From Actinospineispora eucalypti (GTDB lineage: Bacteria > Actinomycetota > Actinomycetes > Mycobacteriales > Pseudonocardiaceae), in the NCBI GenBank assembly GCA_014208095.1, contig JACHMT010000002.1:248001-312000 (forward strand): a stretch of 64,000 nucleotides of DNA, read 5' to 3'. The notes beneath the pieces were generated by a model. The model saw only the letters and a program-made list of their open reading frames with translations, ran no database searches and was not told the DNA's origin. A program made the position numbers and the translations under genes. This document shows positions 8,408 to 18,483 of the stretch, piece after piece; the stretch's first letter is position 1; each line of letters opens with the position of its first letter.

Positions 8408-9886
8408 ATGTCCACCGACACCACCACCGTCCCGACCACTCCGCAGGTCGCCGTCAACGACATCGGGACGGAGGAGGATTTCCTCGCCGCCATCGACCAG
8501 ACGATCAAGTACTTCAATGATGGGGACATCGTTGAAGGCACCATCGTCAAGGTCGACCGGGACGAGGTTCTTCTCGATATCGGGTACAAGACCGAAGGAG
8601 TCATCCCCTCCCGCGAGCTGTCCATCAAGCACGACGTCGATCCGGCCGAGGTCGTCAAGGTCGGGGAGTTCGTCGAGGCGCTTGTCCTGCAGAAGGAGGA
8701 CAAGGAAGGCCGGCTGATCCTGTCCAAGAAGCGCGCTCAGTACGAGCGCGCCTGGGGCACGATCGAGGCGCTCAAGGAGGCGGACGAGCCGGTCGAGGGC
8801 ACCGTCATCGAGGTGGTCAAGGGCGGTCTGATCCTGGACATCGGGCTCCGTGGCTTCCTGCCGGCCTCGCTGGTCGAGATGCGCCGCGTGCGCGACCTGC
8901 AGCCGTACGTCGGCCGCAAGATCGAGGCCAAGATCATCGAGCTGGACAAGAACCGCAACAACGTGGTCCTGTCCCGCCGCGCCTGGCTGGAGCAGACCCA
9001 GTCCGAGGTGCGCAGCGAGTTCCTCAACCAGCTCACCAAGGGCCAGGTCCGCAAGGGCGTGGTGTCCTCGGTGGTCAACTTCGGTGCGTTCGTCGACCTC
9101 GGCGGCGTGGACGGCCTCGTGCACGTCTCCGAGCTGTCCTGGAAGCACATCGATCACCCCAGCGAGGTCGTGGAGGTCGGCCAGGAGGTCACCGTCGAGG
9201 TGCTCGACGTGGACCTGGACCGTGAGCGCGTCTCGCTGTCGCTGAAGGCCACCCAGGAAGACCCGTGGCGGCTGTACGCCCGCACCCACGCCATCGGCCA
9301 GATCGTGCCGGGCAAGGTCACCAAGCTGGTGCCGTTCGGCGCGTTCGTCCGCGTCGAGGAGGGCATCGAGGGCCTGGTGCACATCTCCGAGCTGGCCGAG
9401 CGCCACGTGGAGATCCCGGAGCAGGTCGTGCAGGTCGGCGACGACTGCATGGTCAAGGTCATCGACATCGACCTGGACCGCCGGCGCATCTCGCTGTCCC
9501 TCAAGCAGGCCAACGAGGGTATGACCCCGGAGACGGAGTTCGACCCGACGCGCTACGGCATGGCCGCCGAGTACGACAACGAGGGCAACTACATCTACCC
9601 CGAGGGCTTCGACCCGGAGACCCAGGACTGGCAAGAGGGCTTCGAGAAGCAGCGCGAGGAGTGGGAGCGCCAGTACGCCGAGGCGCACGTCCGCTACGAG
9701 CAGCACATCACGCAGCTCAAGAAGGCCGCCGAGGCCGAGGCCAAGGCCGCGACCGAGGAGAGCGAGGGCGGCGGCGTCAGCAGCGCGTCCAACTACTCCT
9801 CGGACAGCTCGAGCAGCGACGGTGGCACCCTGGCCAGCGACGAGCAGCTCGCCGCGCTGCGGGAGAAGCTGTCCGGCGGCGCCTGA
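8408..9886 (+). CDS. rpsA: 30S ribosomal protein S1
   Basis: A 492-residue S1 protein with four S1/OB-fold repeats at about residues 38-105, 122-190, 205-275 and 292-362. Each has the pattern G-x-V-x3-V-x2-G-A/L-F-V-x2-G (for example GVVSSVVNFGAFVDLGGVDG). It binds mRNA on the small subunit and helps unfold leaders. The C-terminal tail (about 365-492) is acidic and Ser/Gly-rich, as in other actinobacterial S1. ATG 8408 is chosen because the protein then begins with the conserved lead-in ...VNDIGTEEDFLAAIDQTIKY. The next gene is coaE, beyond a strong terminator, matching mycobacterial gene order. Confidence 0.97.
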   Translation: MSTDTTTVPTTPQVAVNDIGTEEDFLAAIDQTIKYFNDGDIVEGTIVKVDRDEVLLDIGYKTEGVIPSRELSIKHDVDPAEVVKVGEFVEALVLQKEDKEGRLILSKKRAQYERAWGTIEALKEADEPVEGTVIEVVKGGLILDIGLRGFLPASLVEMRRVRDLQPYVGRKIEAKIIELDKNRNNVVLSRRAWLEQTQSEVRSEFLNQLTKGQVRKGVVSSVVNFGAFVDLGGVDGLVHVSELSWKHIDHPSEVVEVGQEVTVEVLDVDLDRERVSLSLKATQEDPWRLYARTHAIGQIVPGKVTKLVPFGAFVRVEEGIEGLVHISELAERHVEIPEQVVQVGDDCMVKVIDIDLDRRRISLSLKQANEGMTPETEFDPTRYGMAAEYDNEGNYIYPEGFDPETQDWQEGFEKQREEWERQYAEAHVRYEQHITQLKKAAEAEAKAATEESEGGGVSSASNYSSDSSSSDGGTLASDEQLAALREKLSGGA

Positions 9887-9915
9887 GCTGAACCGGTAGG
9901 CACCAACCAGCTACG

Positions 9916-9964
9916 GCGACGAGCCGGGCACCCCGATCGGATGGGGCGCCCGGCTCGTCGCTTT
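9916..9964 (+). terminator. Intrinsic terminator after rpsA
   Basis: GCGACGAGCCGGGC (9916-9929) pairs perfectly with GCCCGGCTCGTCGC (9948-9961), and the inner CCCC/GGGG can extend the stem. Only a short TTT run follows. It lies between the rpsA stop and the coaE promoter. Confidence 0.75.
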
Positions 9965-9986
9965 CGATCACGGTAGCGTCGCCGGC

Positions 9987-11201
9987 ATGCTGCGGTTGGG
10001 GCTCACCGGGGGTATCGGCGCGGGCAAGTCCACGGTGGCCCGGCGCCTGGTCGGCCTCGGTGCCTACCTGATCGACGCCGACGTGATCGCCCGCGAGGTG
10101 GTCGCGCCCGGCAGCCCCGGCCTGGCCCAGGTGGCCGCCGAGTTCGGCGCCGAGGTCCTGGACCCGGACGGCGCCCTGGACCGTCCCGCGCTGGCCGCCG
10201 TGGTCTTCACCGACGAGGATGCCCGGACGCGGTTGAACGCGATCGTGCACCCGCTGGTCCGTCACCGGACCGAGGAGATGCTCGCGGCGGCCCCGGCCGA
10301 CGGCATCGTGCTCCAGGACATCCCGCTGTTGGTGGAAGGGGGCATGGCGGCCGCGTTCCACCTGGTCCTCGTGGTGGACGCGGCGGTGGACGAACGGGTG
10401 CGCCGGCTGGTCGGTCGGGGCATGACGGCCGAGGACGCGCGGGCCCGGATCGCCGCGCAGGCCGACGAGGCCGCCCGCCGGGCGGTCGCCGACGTGTGGC
10501 TGGACAACTCCGGCGAGCCGTCGGTGATGCACGCCGAGCTGGACAAGTTGTGGCGGGACCGCCTGGTTCCGTTCGAGTCGAACCTGCGCAACGACCGCCG
10601 GTCCGGGTACGGCCCGCCCCGTTTGGCGGAGCCCAACCCCGAATGGTCCAGCGAGTACGCGCGCCTGGCCGCCCGGATCCGGTTCGCCTGCGGGGATGCG
10701 GTGCGCACCCTGGACCACATCGGGTCCACCTCGGTGCCCGGGCTTCCGGCGAAGGACGTGCTGGACATCCAGCTGGGCGTCGACTCGCTGGACCGGGCCG
10801 ATGAGCTGGTCGGCGCGTTGCGCGGGGCCGGGTTCGTGCATTGGCCATCGATCACCCGGGACACCCCGAAGGCATCCGTGCCGGACCCGGAGGCCTGGCG
10901 GAAGCGGCTGTATATCAACGCCGACCCCGGGCGGGCGGCCAATCTGCACGTCCGTGTCGTTGATTCACCCGGCTGGCGGTATGCCCTGATGTTCCGGGAC
11001 TGGCTGTGCGCGGACGCGAGCGCGCGTGACGAGTATCTCGCCGCCAAGCGCGCCCTCGCGGCGGCCCACGCCACGGATCGGGACACCTCGGCATATGCGC
11101 AGGCCAAAGAGCCGTGGTTCGACAGGACGGAGCCTTTGGCGGAGGCCTGGGCGCGCTCAACCGGCTGGCGGCCCCGTCTGGACGGGCCGCACTCCGAATG
11201 A
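9987..11201 (+). CDS. coaE: Dephospho-CoA kinase fused to a GrpB/UPF0157 domain
   Basis: A 404-residue fusion. Residues 1-195 are dephospho-CoA kinase, which catalyses the last step of CoA synthesis: P-loop GGIGAGKSTVARRL, then LIDADVIAREVV, HPLVR and the lid region. Residues about 205-390 are a GrpB/UPF0157 nucleotidyltransferase-like domain with PEWSSEYARLA, DHIGSTSVPGLPAKDVLDIQ and NLHVR. The same two-domain protein is typical of actinobacteria (M. tuberculosis CoaE). TAGCGT (9974-9979) lies 7 nt before the ATG, indicating a leaderless mRNA started just after the rpsA terminator. The GrpB domain's role is not established. Confidence 0.95.
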   Translation: MLRLGLTGGIGAGKSTVARRLVGLGAYLIDADVIAREVVAPGSPGLAQVAAEFGAEVLDPDGALDRPALAAVVFTDEDARTRLNAIVHPLVRHRTEEMLAAAPADGIVLQDIPLLVEGGMAAAFHLVLVVDAAVDERVRRLVGRGMTAEDARARIAAQADEAARRAVADVWLDNSGEPSVMHAELDKLWRDRLVPFESNLRNDRRSGYGPPRLAEPNPEWSSEYARLAARIRFACGDAVRTLDHIGSTSVPGLPAKDVLDIQLGVDSLDRADELVGALRGAGFVHWPSITRDTPKASVPDPEAWRKRLYINADPGRAANLHVRVVDSPGWRYALMFRDWLCADASARDEYLAAKRALAAAHATDRDTSAYAQAKEPWFDRTEPLAEAWARSTGWRPRLDGPHSE

Positions 11202-11315
11202 CGCAGAGTGAATTCCCCGAAGGTGTAACGAAGGGGATCCGCCGTTCGACACACTGGGCGCGAGGGCGGGCGTCCGGTGGCGCCTGCCTACTAGTACGCA
11301 TGCGAAGGGGATGAC

Positions 11316-11921
11316 GTGGAGCGGCCAATGTACTACCAGCCGCCACCCGGTGACGTGGCAGCGACCACGGTGCTCGGGGATCCGGGCGCGACGACGGTCA
11401 TGGAGCCGTCGAGCCCGCGTGCCGAGTTCGGCGCGCACTTCGAGGCGAACTACCCGCGGCTGGTGGCCCAGCTGTGCCTGATCACGCTCAACGCGACCCA
11501 GGCGCAGGATCTGGTGCAGGAAGCCTACGCGCGGGCGTGGCAGCGGTGGTCGGAGATCCGCGAGCTGCCCGACCCGGCGGGCTGGATCCGGCACATGGCG
11601 GTGCGCGGCAGCAACAGCAAGTGGCGCCGGGTGCTGGCCAAGTTCGGGCTGGAGAAGTCCAAGGGTGCGGCCGAGGCCCCGACCGACGACCCCCAGCACC
11701 GGGCGGTGCTCGAGGCTCTGGCGGAAATTCCGCCGTACCGGCGCCGGGTGTTGGTGCTTGCCGACATCGCGCACGCGCCGCTGATCGAGATCGCCGAGCT
11801 TGAAGGACTGGACATCGGGGTGGCGGAGGCGCGACTCGCCTTCGCGCGACGGGAGCTGAACGACCTGATGGCGTTGCGCCCGCCGACCGTGCCACCCACC
11901 GCGAACTGGGAGGACCTGTGA
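11316..11921 (+). CDS. ECF (SigE-like) RNA polymerase sigma factor
   Basis: A 201-residue sigma-70-like factor. Region 2 spans about residues 40-100: FEANYPRLVAQLCLI, then QAQDLVQEAYARAWQRW, DPAGWIRHMAV. Region 4 spans about 130-190: LAEIPPYRRRVLVLADIAHA and IEIAELEGLDIGVAEARL. The region 4 helix-turn-helix is less canonical than usual, so promoter recognition may be unusual. GTG 11316 is 5 nt after GAAGGGG. The stop overlaps the next start by 4 nt (GTGA), so the downstream membrane protein is translationally coupled and is the natural candidate for its anti-sigma or sensor partner. Confidence 0.8.
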   Translation: MERPMYYQPPPGDVAATTVLGDPGATTVMEPSSPRAEFGAHFEANYPRLVAQLCLITLNATQAQDLVQEAYARAWQRWSEIRELPDPAGWIRHMAVRGSNSKWRRVLAKFGLEKSKGAAEAPTDDPQHRAVLEALAEIPPYRRRVLVLADIAHAPLIEIAELEGLDIGVAEARLAFARRELNDLMALRPPTVPPTANWEDL

Positions 11922-13450
11922 CCGACAACGTCGACCTCGGAGCCGCCGCACTCCGGCGCCTCGATGAGGATCTGACCCAATCTGTCGCCCTGCCCCCGGT
12001 TGACGCGGTCATCCGGCGGGCGGACGCGATGAACCGCACCACGACCGCCGCGACCGCCGCCGTGCTGACCGTCGGCGCGCTGGGCGCGGTCACCGTGGTT
12101 GCCCAGTCGGTGGTTTCCGGCGCGGCGCCGCTGCCCGCGCCGGTGGCGCTCTCGCCCGCCGCGAGCCCGGTGCCGGACGCCGCGTCCGGGCCGGTACCGG
12201 CCGTGGCCGAGGTGCTCAAGCCGGGCGAGCAGCTGGTGACGCTGCGCCCGGGGGCCACCGCGCCCCAGGGTTCGCGCGTCCTGCCGAACGGCGTCACCGT
12301 GCTCGGCCCCGGTTCCAAGGCGGGCGACTCGGACCCGGTCGACGTGCCCGACTGGGACGACGACAACGACGGTGACCACAACGACCACGATGGTGACTGG
12401 AACGACCACGACGGCGATCACAACGATCACGACGGGGACCACAACGGTGATCACGATGGTGATCACAACGGCGACCACGACGGTGACCCCAACGATCACG
12501 ATGGTGATCACAACGGTGACGACGACGGCCCGTGGTGGCCGCCGACCCACCACCCGCGTCCGCCGACGGACCACCCGCGTCCGCCGACGACCCACGTGCC
12601 CTGGCCGGAGCGCCCCTTCCCGCTGCCCCGGCCGATCGAGGAGCCGACGACCGAACCGTCGAAGGGCCACGACCCGGGTCGCCCGTGGACCGAGGCGCCC
12701 AGGCCGGGTGACTGGTCGGGGCCGGGTTTCCCGGTCAAGCCGTCCGACCCGAGGAAGCCGGCCGAGGAGCCGACCGCCGAGCTGCCCACGTCCAGCGCGG
12801 AGCCGAAGCCGACCACGCCCGAGGTGACGATCCCGGAGCAGCCGAACACCCGGCCGACCATCCCGGCCGCACGGCCGCCGGTGGAGTTCCCCCGGCCCGA
12901 CGTGACGACGGAGCCGAAGACCACCGAGCCGAAGACCACGGAGCCGAAGACCACCGAGCCCAAGCCGGAGGTGACCGAGCCCAAGTCGGAGGTCACCCAG
13001 CCGAAGCCGCAGGTCCTGCAGCCCAAGCCGGAGGTCACGGAGCCGAAGCCGGAGTTCACCCAGCCCAAGCCGACCGCCACTCCGGCCCCCCGGCCGAGGA
13101 CCACGGAGCCGACCCGTGAGCCGGTGGTCCGGCCGACCACCCACGAGCAGACCCGTGAGCGGCCGGCCTACACGCCCAAGCCGGAGCCCAAGCAGGAGCA
13201 GCCCACCCGGGAGCGCGGCGGCGGGGACGGCTCGCCCCGCGGCGAGTCGAACGCCGGGCGCGGTGGCGGTGGTGGCGGCGAGCACAGCCGCGGCACCAGC
13301 GGCGGCGGTGAGAACGGCAACAGCGGCGGCGGCTCGCGGGGCGGCAGTGGCAACAGCGAGTCGGGCGGCGCCGGCAACCGTGGCGGCGGTGGCGGTGGCA
13401 ACACCGAGCCCCGCGAGTACCCGAGGGGTGGGGGCGGCGGCGACAGCTGA
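11918..13450 (+). CDS. Single-pass membrane protein with Asp/His repeat, Pro-rich and Gly-rich extracytoplasmic regions
   Basis: A 510-residue protein coupled to the ECF sigma gene. Residues 1-40 are a short cytoplasmic segment with a helix (LGAAALRRLDEDLTQ). One membrane helix follows at about 43-65. Residues 146-204 are almost only Asp, His, Asn and Gly in units like DGDHNDHDGD, reminiscent of calcium-type DxDxDG loops. Residues 205-430 are Pro/Thr/Lys-rich, with PKTTE and PKPEVTE repeats of a cell-wall-spanning stalk. The tail is Gly/Ser-rich. No HxxxCxxC zinc anti-sigma motif is present. The position suggests a sensor or anti-sigma partner with a cation-binding outer domain. This is inference; it could also be a wall-associated structural protein. 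Confidence 0.75.
   Translation: MTDNVDLGAAALRRLDEDLTQSVALPPVDAVIRRADAMNRTTTAATAAVLTVGALGAVTVVAQSVVSGAAPLPAPVALSPAASPVPDAASGPVPAVAEVLKPGEQLVTLRPGATAPQGSRVLPNGVTVLGPGSKAGDSDPVDVPDWDDDNDGDHNDHDGDWNDHDGDHNDHDGDHNGDHDGDHNGDHDGDPNDHDGDHNGDDDGPWWPPTHHPRPPTDHPRPPTTHVPWPERPFPLPRPIEEPTTEPSKGHDPGRPWTEAPRPGDWSGPGFPVKPSDPRKPAEEPTAELPTSSAEPKPTTPEVTIPEQPNTRPTIPAARPPVEFPRPDVTTEPKTTEPKTTEPKTTEPKPEVTEPKSEVTQPKPQVLQPKPEVTEPKPEFTQPKPTATPAPRPRTTEPTREPVVRPTTHEQTRERPAYTPKPEPKQEQPTRERGGGDGSPRGESNAGRGGGGGGEHSRGTSGGGENGNSGGGSRGGSGNSESGGAGNRGGGGGGNTEPREYPRGGGGGDS
12355..12531 (+). repeat. In-frame tandem repeat encoding Asp/His/Asn/Gly units
   Basis: Near-repeats of units such as GACCACGATGGTGATCACAA, differing mainly at third positions, encode D/H/N/G blocks of about 4-10 residues. 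The varied third bases argue for an old repeat kept by selection on protein sequence. Length polymorphism between strains would be expected. Confidence 0.8.
12903..13080 (+). repeat. In-frame Pro/Lys/Thr repeat region
   Basis: Repeated codon blocks for EPKTT (three or more copies) and then for PKPEVTE-like units. They encode an extended stalk in the membrane protein that spans this position. Low-complexity, extracytoplasmic by topology. Confidence 0.75.
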
Positions 13451-13453
13451 CCC

Positions 13454-13975
13454 TCAGCGGGTTCGGTTGTACCAGGTGAGCGCCACGCCCACACTGGAAA
13501 GCCAGGCATTCAGGTCGTGCTGGTGGTCCGCCAGCCCGGCCAGCGCGCGGTAGCTGACGGCCAGGGCGCGCTCGGCGGTGGCCGAGTCGATCAGGCCGTC
13601 GGCTACCGCGAGCACGTACTCGTCCAGGTCCAGCACCTGGGTGTCCCGGCCGGCGCGGGTGACCAGGTCGAGATAGAGGTCGACGGTGCGCCACACGTCG
13701 CCGTCGCGGTCCACGTCCACGATGTCCAGGTAGAAGTCCTGGTCGCGTTCGTGGCCCGGTCGCCAGCCCCAGTCGGTGACCCGCAGCCCGAGCGCCGGCA
13801 GCAGCCAGGACTCGATCCAGGCCACCCTCGGGTGGTCCTGCATCGGCCGGCGCAGGTAGAGGCCGAACTGCTCGGTGCGGTACTCGTCGACCGGCCGGAC
13901 GAACCCCTTGGGGTCGGTGTTGGTCCGGGCCGGCACGTCGAAGGTCTCGACCTTGGGCGGGTGCACGTGTGCCAT
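13454..13975 (-). CDS. DUF402-domain protein
   Basis: A 173-residue protein of the DUF402 family. Visible features are [20 protein letters not shown] near the start, then [20 protein letters not shown] and the acidic [16 protein letters not shown] with YLDLVTR, which resemble the nucleotide-phosphatase-like barrel of the family. It lies between the coaE side and uvrB, on the opposite strand to uvrB, as I remember for the M. tuberculosis neighbourhood. Cellular role unknown. Its start is 41 bp from the leaderless uvrB start, so the two promoters must overlap. Its stop lies 4 bp from the convergent stop of the Asp/His-repeat protein. Confidence 0.85.
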   Translation of the reverse strand: MAHVHPPKVETFDVPARTNTDPKGFVRPVDEYRTEQFGLYLRRPMQDHPRVAWIESWLLPALGLRVTDWGWRPGHERDQDFYLDIVDVDRDGDVWRTVDLYLDLVTRAGRDTQVLDLDEYVLAVADGLIDSATAERALAVSYRALAGLADHQHDLNAWLSSVGVALTWYNRTR

Positions 13976-13986
13976 CGCCGGAAATC

Positions 13987-14016
13987 TTGTCAGACCGAAG
14001 GCTTACCCTCGATAAC
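13987..14016 (+). promoter_or_regulatory. uvrB promoter, RecA-NDp/PafBC-like, leaderless
   Basis: TTGTCAGAC (13987-13995), 8 nt, TACCCT (14004-14009) fits tTGTCRgtg-N8-TAnnnT. The -10 is 7 nt before GTG 14017, which therefore is the start codon. A longer in-frame start at 13969 would lie upstream of the promoter elements. Confidence 0.75.
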
Positions 14017-16170
<2,154 letters not shown>

Positions 16171-16172
16171 GG

Positions 16173-16187
16173 CGCCCCCTCGGGGCG
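16173..16187 (+). terminator. Short GC hairpin after uvrB
   Basis: CGCCCC and GGGGCG form a 6-bp stem with a 3-nt loop directly after the uvrB stop codon. There is no T-run, so termination strength is uncertain. Confidence 0.4.
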
Positions 16188-16252
16188 TCATCGGCGGCGA
16201 CGATACGGTTGTGCCTGATTTGGCTGTTCGGTGGGGAGTGGGGAACCGGGTT

Positions 16253-17476
16253 GTGACTGCGGAACTACAGGCGACACGCGGTCGGCTCGGTGAACTCGGT
16301 GCGCGCCTGCGCGAGCGGCCGGCCCTGATCTACCGGGTCTCGCTGCCGGTGCTCGCGGTGGCGGTGGTGGCGCTGCTCGTCCACCTGCACGGCTACTTCC
16401 TGGACCTCGAGGTGTACCGGCTGGGCGTGCGGGCCTGGTTGTCCGGCGGCGACCTGTACGGCGCGCTGCCCCAGACCAGCGTCGGCAATGTGCTGCCGTT
16501 CATCTACCCGCCGTTCGCCGCGCTGCTCATGGTGCCGCTCACGGTGGTCGGGTGGACCACCGCCTGGGTCAGCCTGTTCATCGTCTCGCTGGCCTCCCTG
16601 GCGGTCACGCTCTACGTGGTGCTGCGCCGGCTGTGGCCGACCGGCGGGTCCGCCGGCGCGCTGGCCGCCACCTCGGCGCTGCTGCCGGCCAGCCTGGTCT
16701 TCGAACCGGTGCTGGAGACGTTCCGCTTCGGCCAGGTCAACCTGATCCTGATGGCCATGGTCGCGGTGGACTGCCTGGCCGCGCGAACCCGCTGGCCGCG
16801 CGGGATGCTGATCGGGCTGGCCGCCGCGATCAAGCTGACCCCGGCCGCGTTCGTGCTGTTCTTCCTGCTGCGCAAGGACTACCGCGCGGGGGCCACCACG
16901 GTGGTCGCGGCGGCGGTGGCCACCGGCATCGGCGCGCTGGTCGCGCCGGCGTCCTCGCTGCGCTACTGGGGCGGCGGCATGTCCGCGGTGAGCGGGGTGA
17001 GCGGCTCCCCGTTCTTCACCAACCAGACCTTCCAGGCGGTGCTCGCCCGGGCCGGCGTGGCCGGGCTGGAGCTGAAGGTCGTCTGGCTGGTGCTCTCGGC
17101 GGCGGTGCTGCTGCTGGCGCTGCCCGTGCTGCGCAAGGCCCCCCGGCCGCTGGCCCTGGTGGCCCTGGCCGGCGTGGCGCTGCTCGCCTCGCCGACCTCC
17201 TGGTCGCACCACTGGGTGTGGGTGGCGCCGGCGATCCTGATCGCGGGAGTCTCCGCGTGGCGCGCCGGCTCCCGGCAGTGGGCGGCGGTCACCGGCGTGC
17301 TCACGGTGATCTTCGTCGTGGCGCCGCACCAGTTCCTGCCGCACGGCGGGGTCGCGGGTGTCGAGGTGACCTGGTCGACCGTGCAGCAGGTGGTCGGGGC
17401 CAGCTACGTGCTGGTCACCGTGGTGGTTTTCGTGCTGCTCGGGATAACCTGGCGCAAACGGCCGGCGGTCGACTAA
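16253..17476 (+). CDS. GT87-family polyprenol-phosphate-dependent mannosyltransferase-like membrane protein
   Basis: A 407-residue polytopic membrane protein of the DUF2029/glycosyltransferase 87 family. After the first membrane helix comes the conserved acidic loop FLDLEVYRLGVRAWLSGGDLYG, where the Asp is the expected catalytic residue. About ten hydrophobic segments follow, with FRFGQVNLILMAMVA and SPTSWSHHWVWVAP, both typical of the family. Relatives (PimE and others) add mannose from polyprenyl-phosphate-mannose to lipid-linked glycans outside the membrane. GTG 16253 is preferred over GTG 16211: a likely -10 TACGGT (16204-16209) would start the mRNA downstream of 16211, and a GGGGAGTGGGGA ribosome site precedes 16253. 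The 3' end overlaps the convergent mug gene. Confidence 0.85.
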   Translation: MTAELQATRGRLGELGARLRERPALIYRVSLPVLAVAVVALLVHLHGYFLDLEVYRLGVRAWLSGGDLYGALPQTSVGNVLPFIYPPFAALLMVPLTVVGWTTAWVSLFIVSLASLAVTLYVVLRRLWPTGGSAGALAATSALLPASLVFEPVLETFRFGQVNLILMAMVAVDCLAARTRWPRGMLIGLAAAIKLTPAAFVLFFLLRKDYRAGATTVVAAAVATGIGALVAPASSLRYWGGGMSAVSGVSGSPFFTNQTFQAVLARAGVAGLELKVVWLVLSAAVLLLALPVLRKAPRPLALVALAGVALLASPTSWSHHWVWVAPAILIAGVSAWRAGSRQWAAVTGVLTVIFVVAPHQFLPHGGVAGVEVTWSTVQQVVGASYVLVTVVVFVLLGITWRKRPAVD

Positions 17477-18096
17477 CTCGCTTCGACCGCCGCGCGCAGC
17501 CGGGCGAACTCGTCGGCCAGGGCGGGCAGCGGCCAGTGGGCGTTGAGGCCGCTGGGGTTGGGCAGCGCCCAGATCCGGGTCTCGCCGATTTCGCGGGCCT
17601 GCTCGCCGATCGCGGCGCGGGGCTCGGCGAACGCGGTGCGATAGGCGGTGATGCCGACGACCGCCAGCCAGCGCGGGCGCAGTCGCGAGCACAGCTCCCG
17701 CAGCCGCTCACCTCCGGCGCGGAGCTCGTCCGTGTCGAGTTGGTCGGCCCGGGCAGTGGGGCGCGGCGCCAGGTTGGTCAGGCCGATGCCCAGCGCCCGG
17801 AGTTCGCCCTGCTGGTCCGGTCGCAGCTGGTGTGGGGTGAACCCGCCACCGTGCAGCGCCGGCCAGAACCGGTTGCCCGGGCGGGCGAAGTGATGGCCGG
17901 TGGCCGCCGAGACCAGGCCGGGGTTGATGCCGCAGAACAGCACCCGCAGGGGTGGGTCGCCCGGCCCGGGCAGCACATCGGGCAGCGGTTGGAGTTCGGC
18001 GGGGAAGCCGGTAGCCGCCGGGTCGCTGCGTGAAGCCGTCAGGGCGCGAGCCCGAGGACGAGCGCCGCACCGGCGCCGGCCAGGAACAGCGCCCAC
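17473..18096 (-). CDS. mug: Mug/TDG-type mismatch-specific uracil-DNA glycosylase
   Basis: Removes uracil or thymine mispaired with G, and related lesions. Motif 1 is FCGINPGLVSAATGHHFARP, containing GINPG with the catalytic-position Asn. ANRFW is replaced by GNRFWPAL. Motif 2 is ALPNPSGLNAHW. The core matches E. coli Mug over its whole length. The start is unclear: GTG 18096 is the nearest standard codon and overlaps the upstream membrane-protein gene by 58 bp. A CTG at 18042 overlapping the upstream stop (CTGA) would remove a low-quality Arg-rich leader. It is close behind that gene and probably co-transcribed. Confidence 0.85.
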   Translation of the reverse strand: MGAVPGRRRCGARPRARALTASRSDPAATGFPAELQPLPDVLPGPGDPPLRVLFCGINPGLVSAATGHHFARPGNRFWPALHGGGFTPHQLRPDQQGELRALGIGLTNLAPRPTARADQLDTDELRAGGERLRELCSRLRPRWLAVVGITAYRTAFAEPRAAIGEQAREIGETRIWALPNPSGLNAHWPLPALADEFARLRAAVEAS

Positions 18097-18449
18097 CCCG
18101 CCAGCGCGGCCCACTCCGGAGTGCCGTTGTGGCGGGCCAGCCAGCGGCCGGCGAGCAGGGCCACCGCCAGGCCCAGGATCAGCGCGGCGACCGGCATCGC
18201 CGGGATCACCGCCTGCGCGGACGGCGTGCACAGCGGCGCGCCGGGCGAGGCGCACCGGCGCACCACCGCTCCGGCCAGCGGGGCGAAGCTGGCGAATGCC
18301 GCGACCAGGCCCAGGACGAGCAACGACATGGTGGCCAGACCCCAGCGCGGATGCTGCGCGGCGAGCGCCGCGCGGTGCACCGTGGGGTGCGGGTCGCGGG
18401 CGAGCCGGGACAGCACCGGTTCGTCGGCCGTGCCGTCGCCGCTGGTCAT
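18039..18449 (-). CDS. Three-helix membrane protein of unknown function
   Basis: A 136-residue protein. After a 30-residue soluble start (LSRLARDPHPTVHRAALAAQ) come three hydrophobic segments: LATMSLLVLGLVAAFASFAP, AVIPAMPVAALILGLAVALL and EWAALAGWALFLAGAGAALV. A short loop between the first two carries two Cys that could form an external disulfide. I recognise no family. It precedes mug on the same strand. Confidence 0.65.
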   Translation of the reverse strand: MTSGDGTADEPVLSRLARDPHPTVHRAALAAQHPRWGLATMSLLVLGLVAAFASFAPLAGAVVRRCASPGAPLCTPSAQAVIPAMPVAALILGLAVALLAGRWLARHNGTPEWAALAGWALFLAGAGAALVLGLAP

Positions 18450-18483
18450 GCCGGCACCTTAGCCGGGGTGCCGCGCGACCGGC

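Noticed and set aside
12355..12531. Tandem repeat considered as a CRISPR array
   Set aside because: Units are short, contiguous and in frame with a protein; there are no spacers of constant length.
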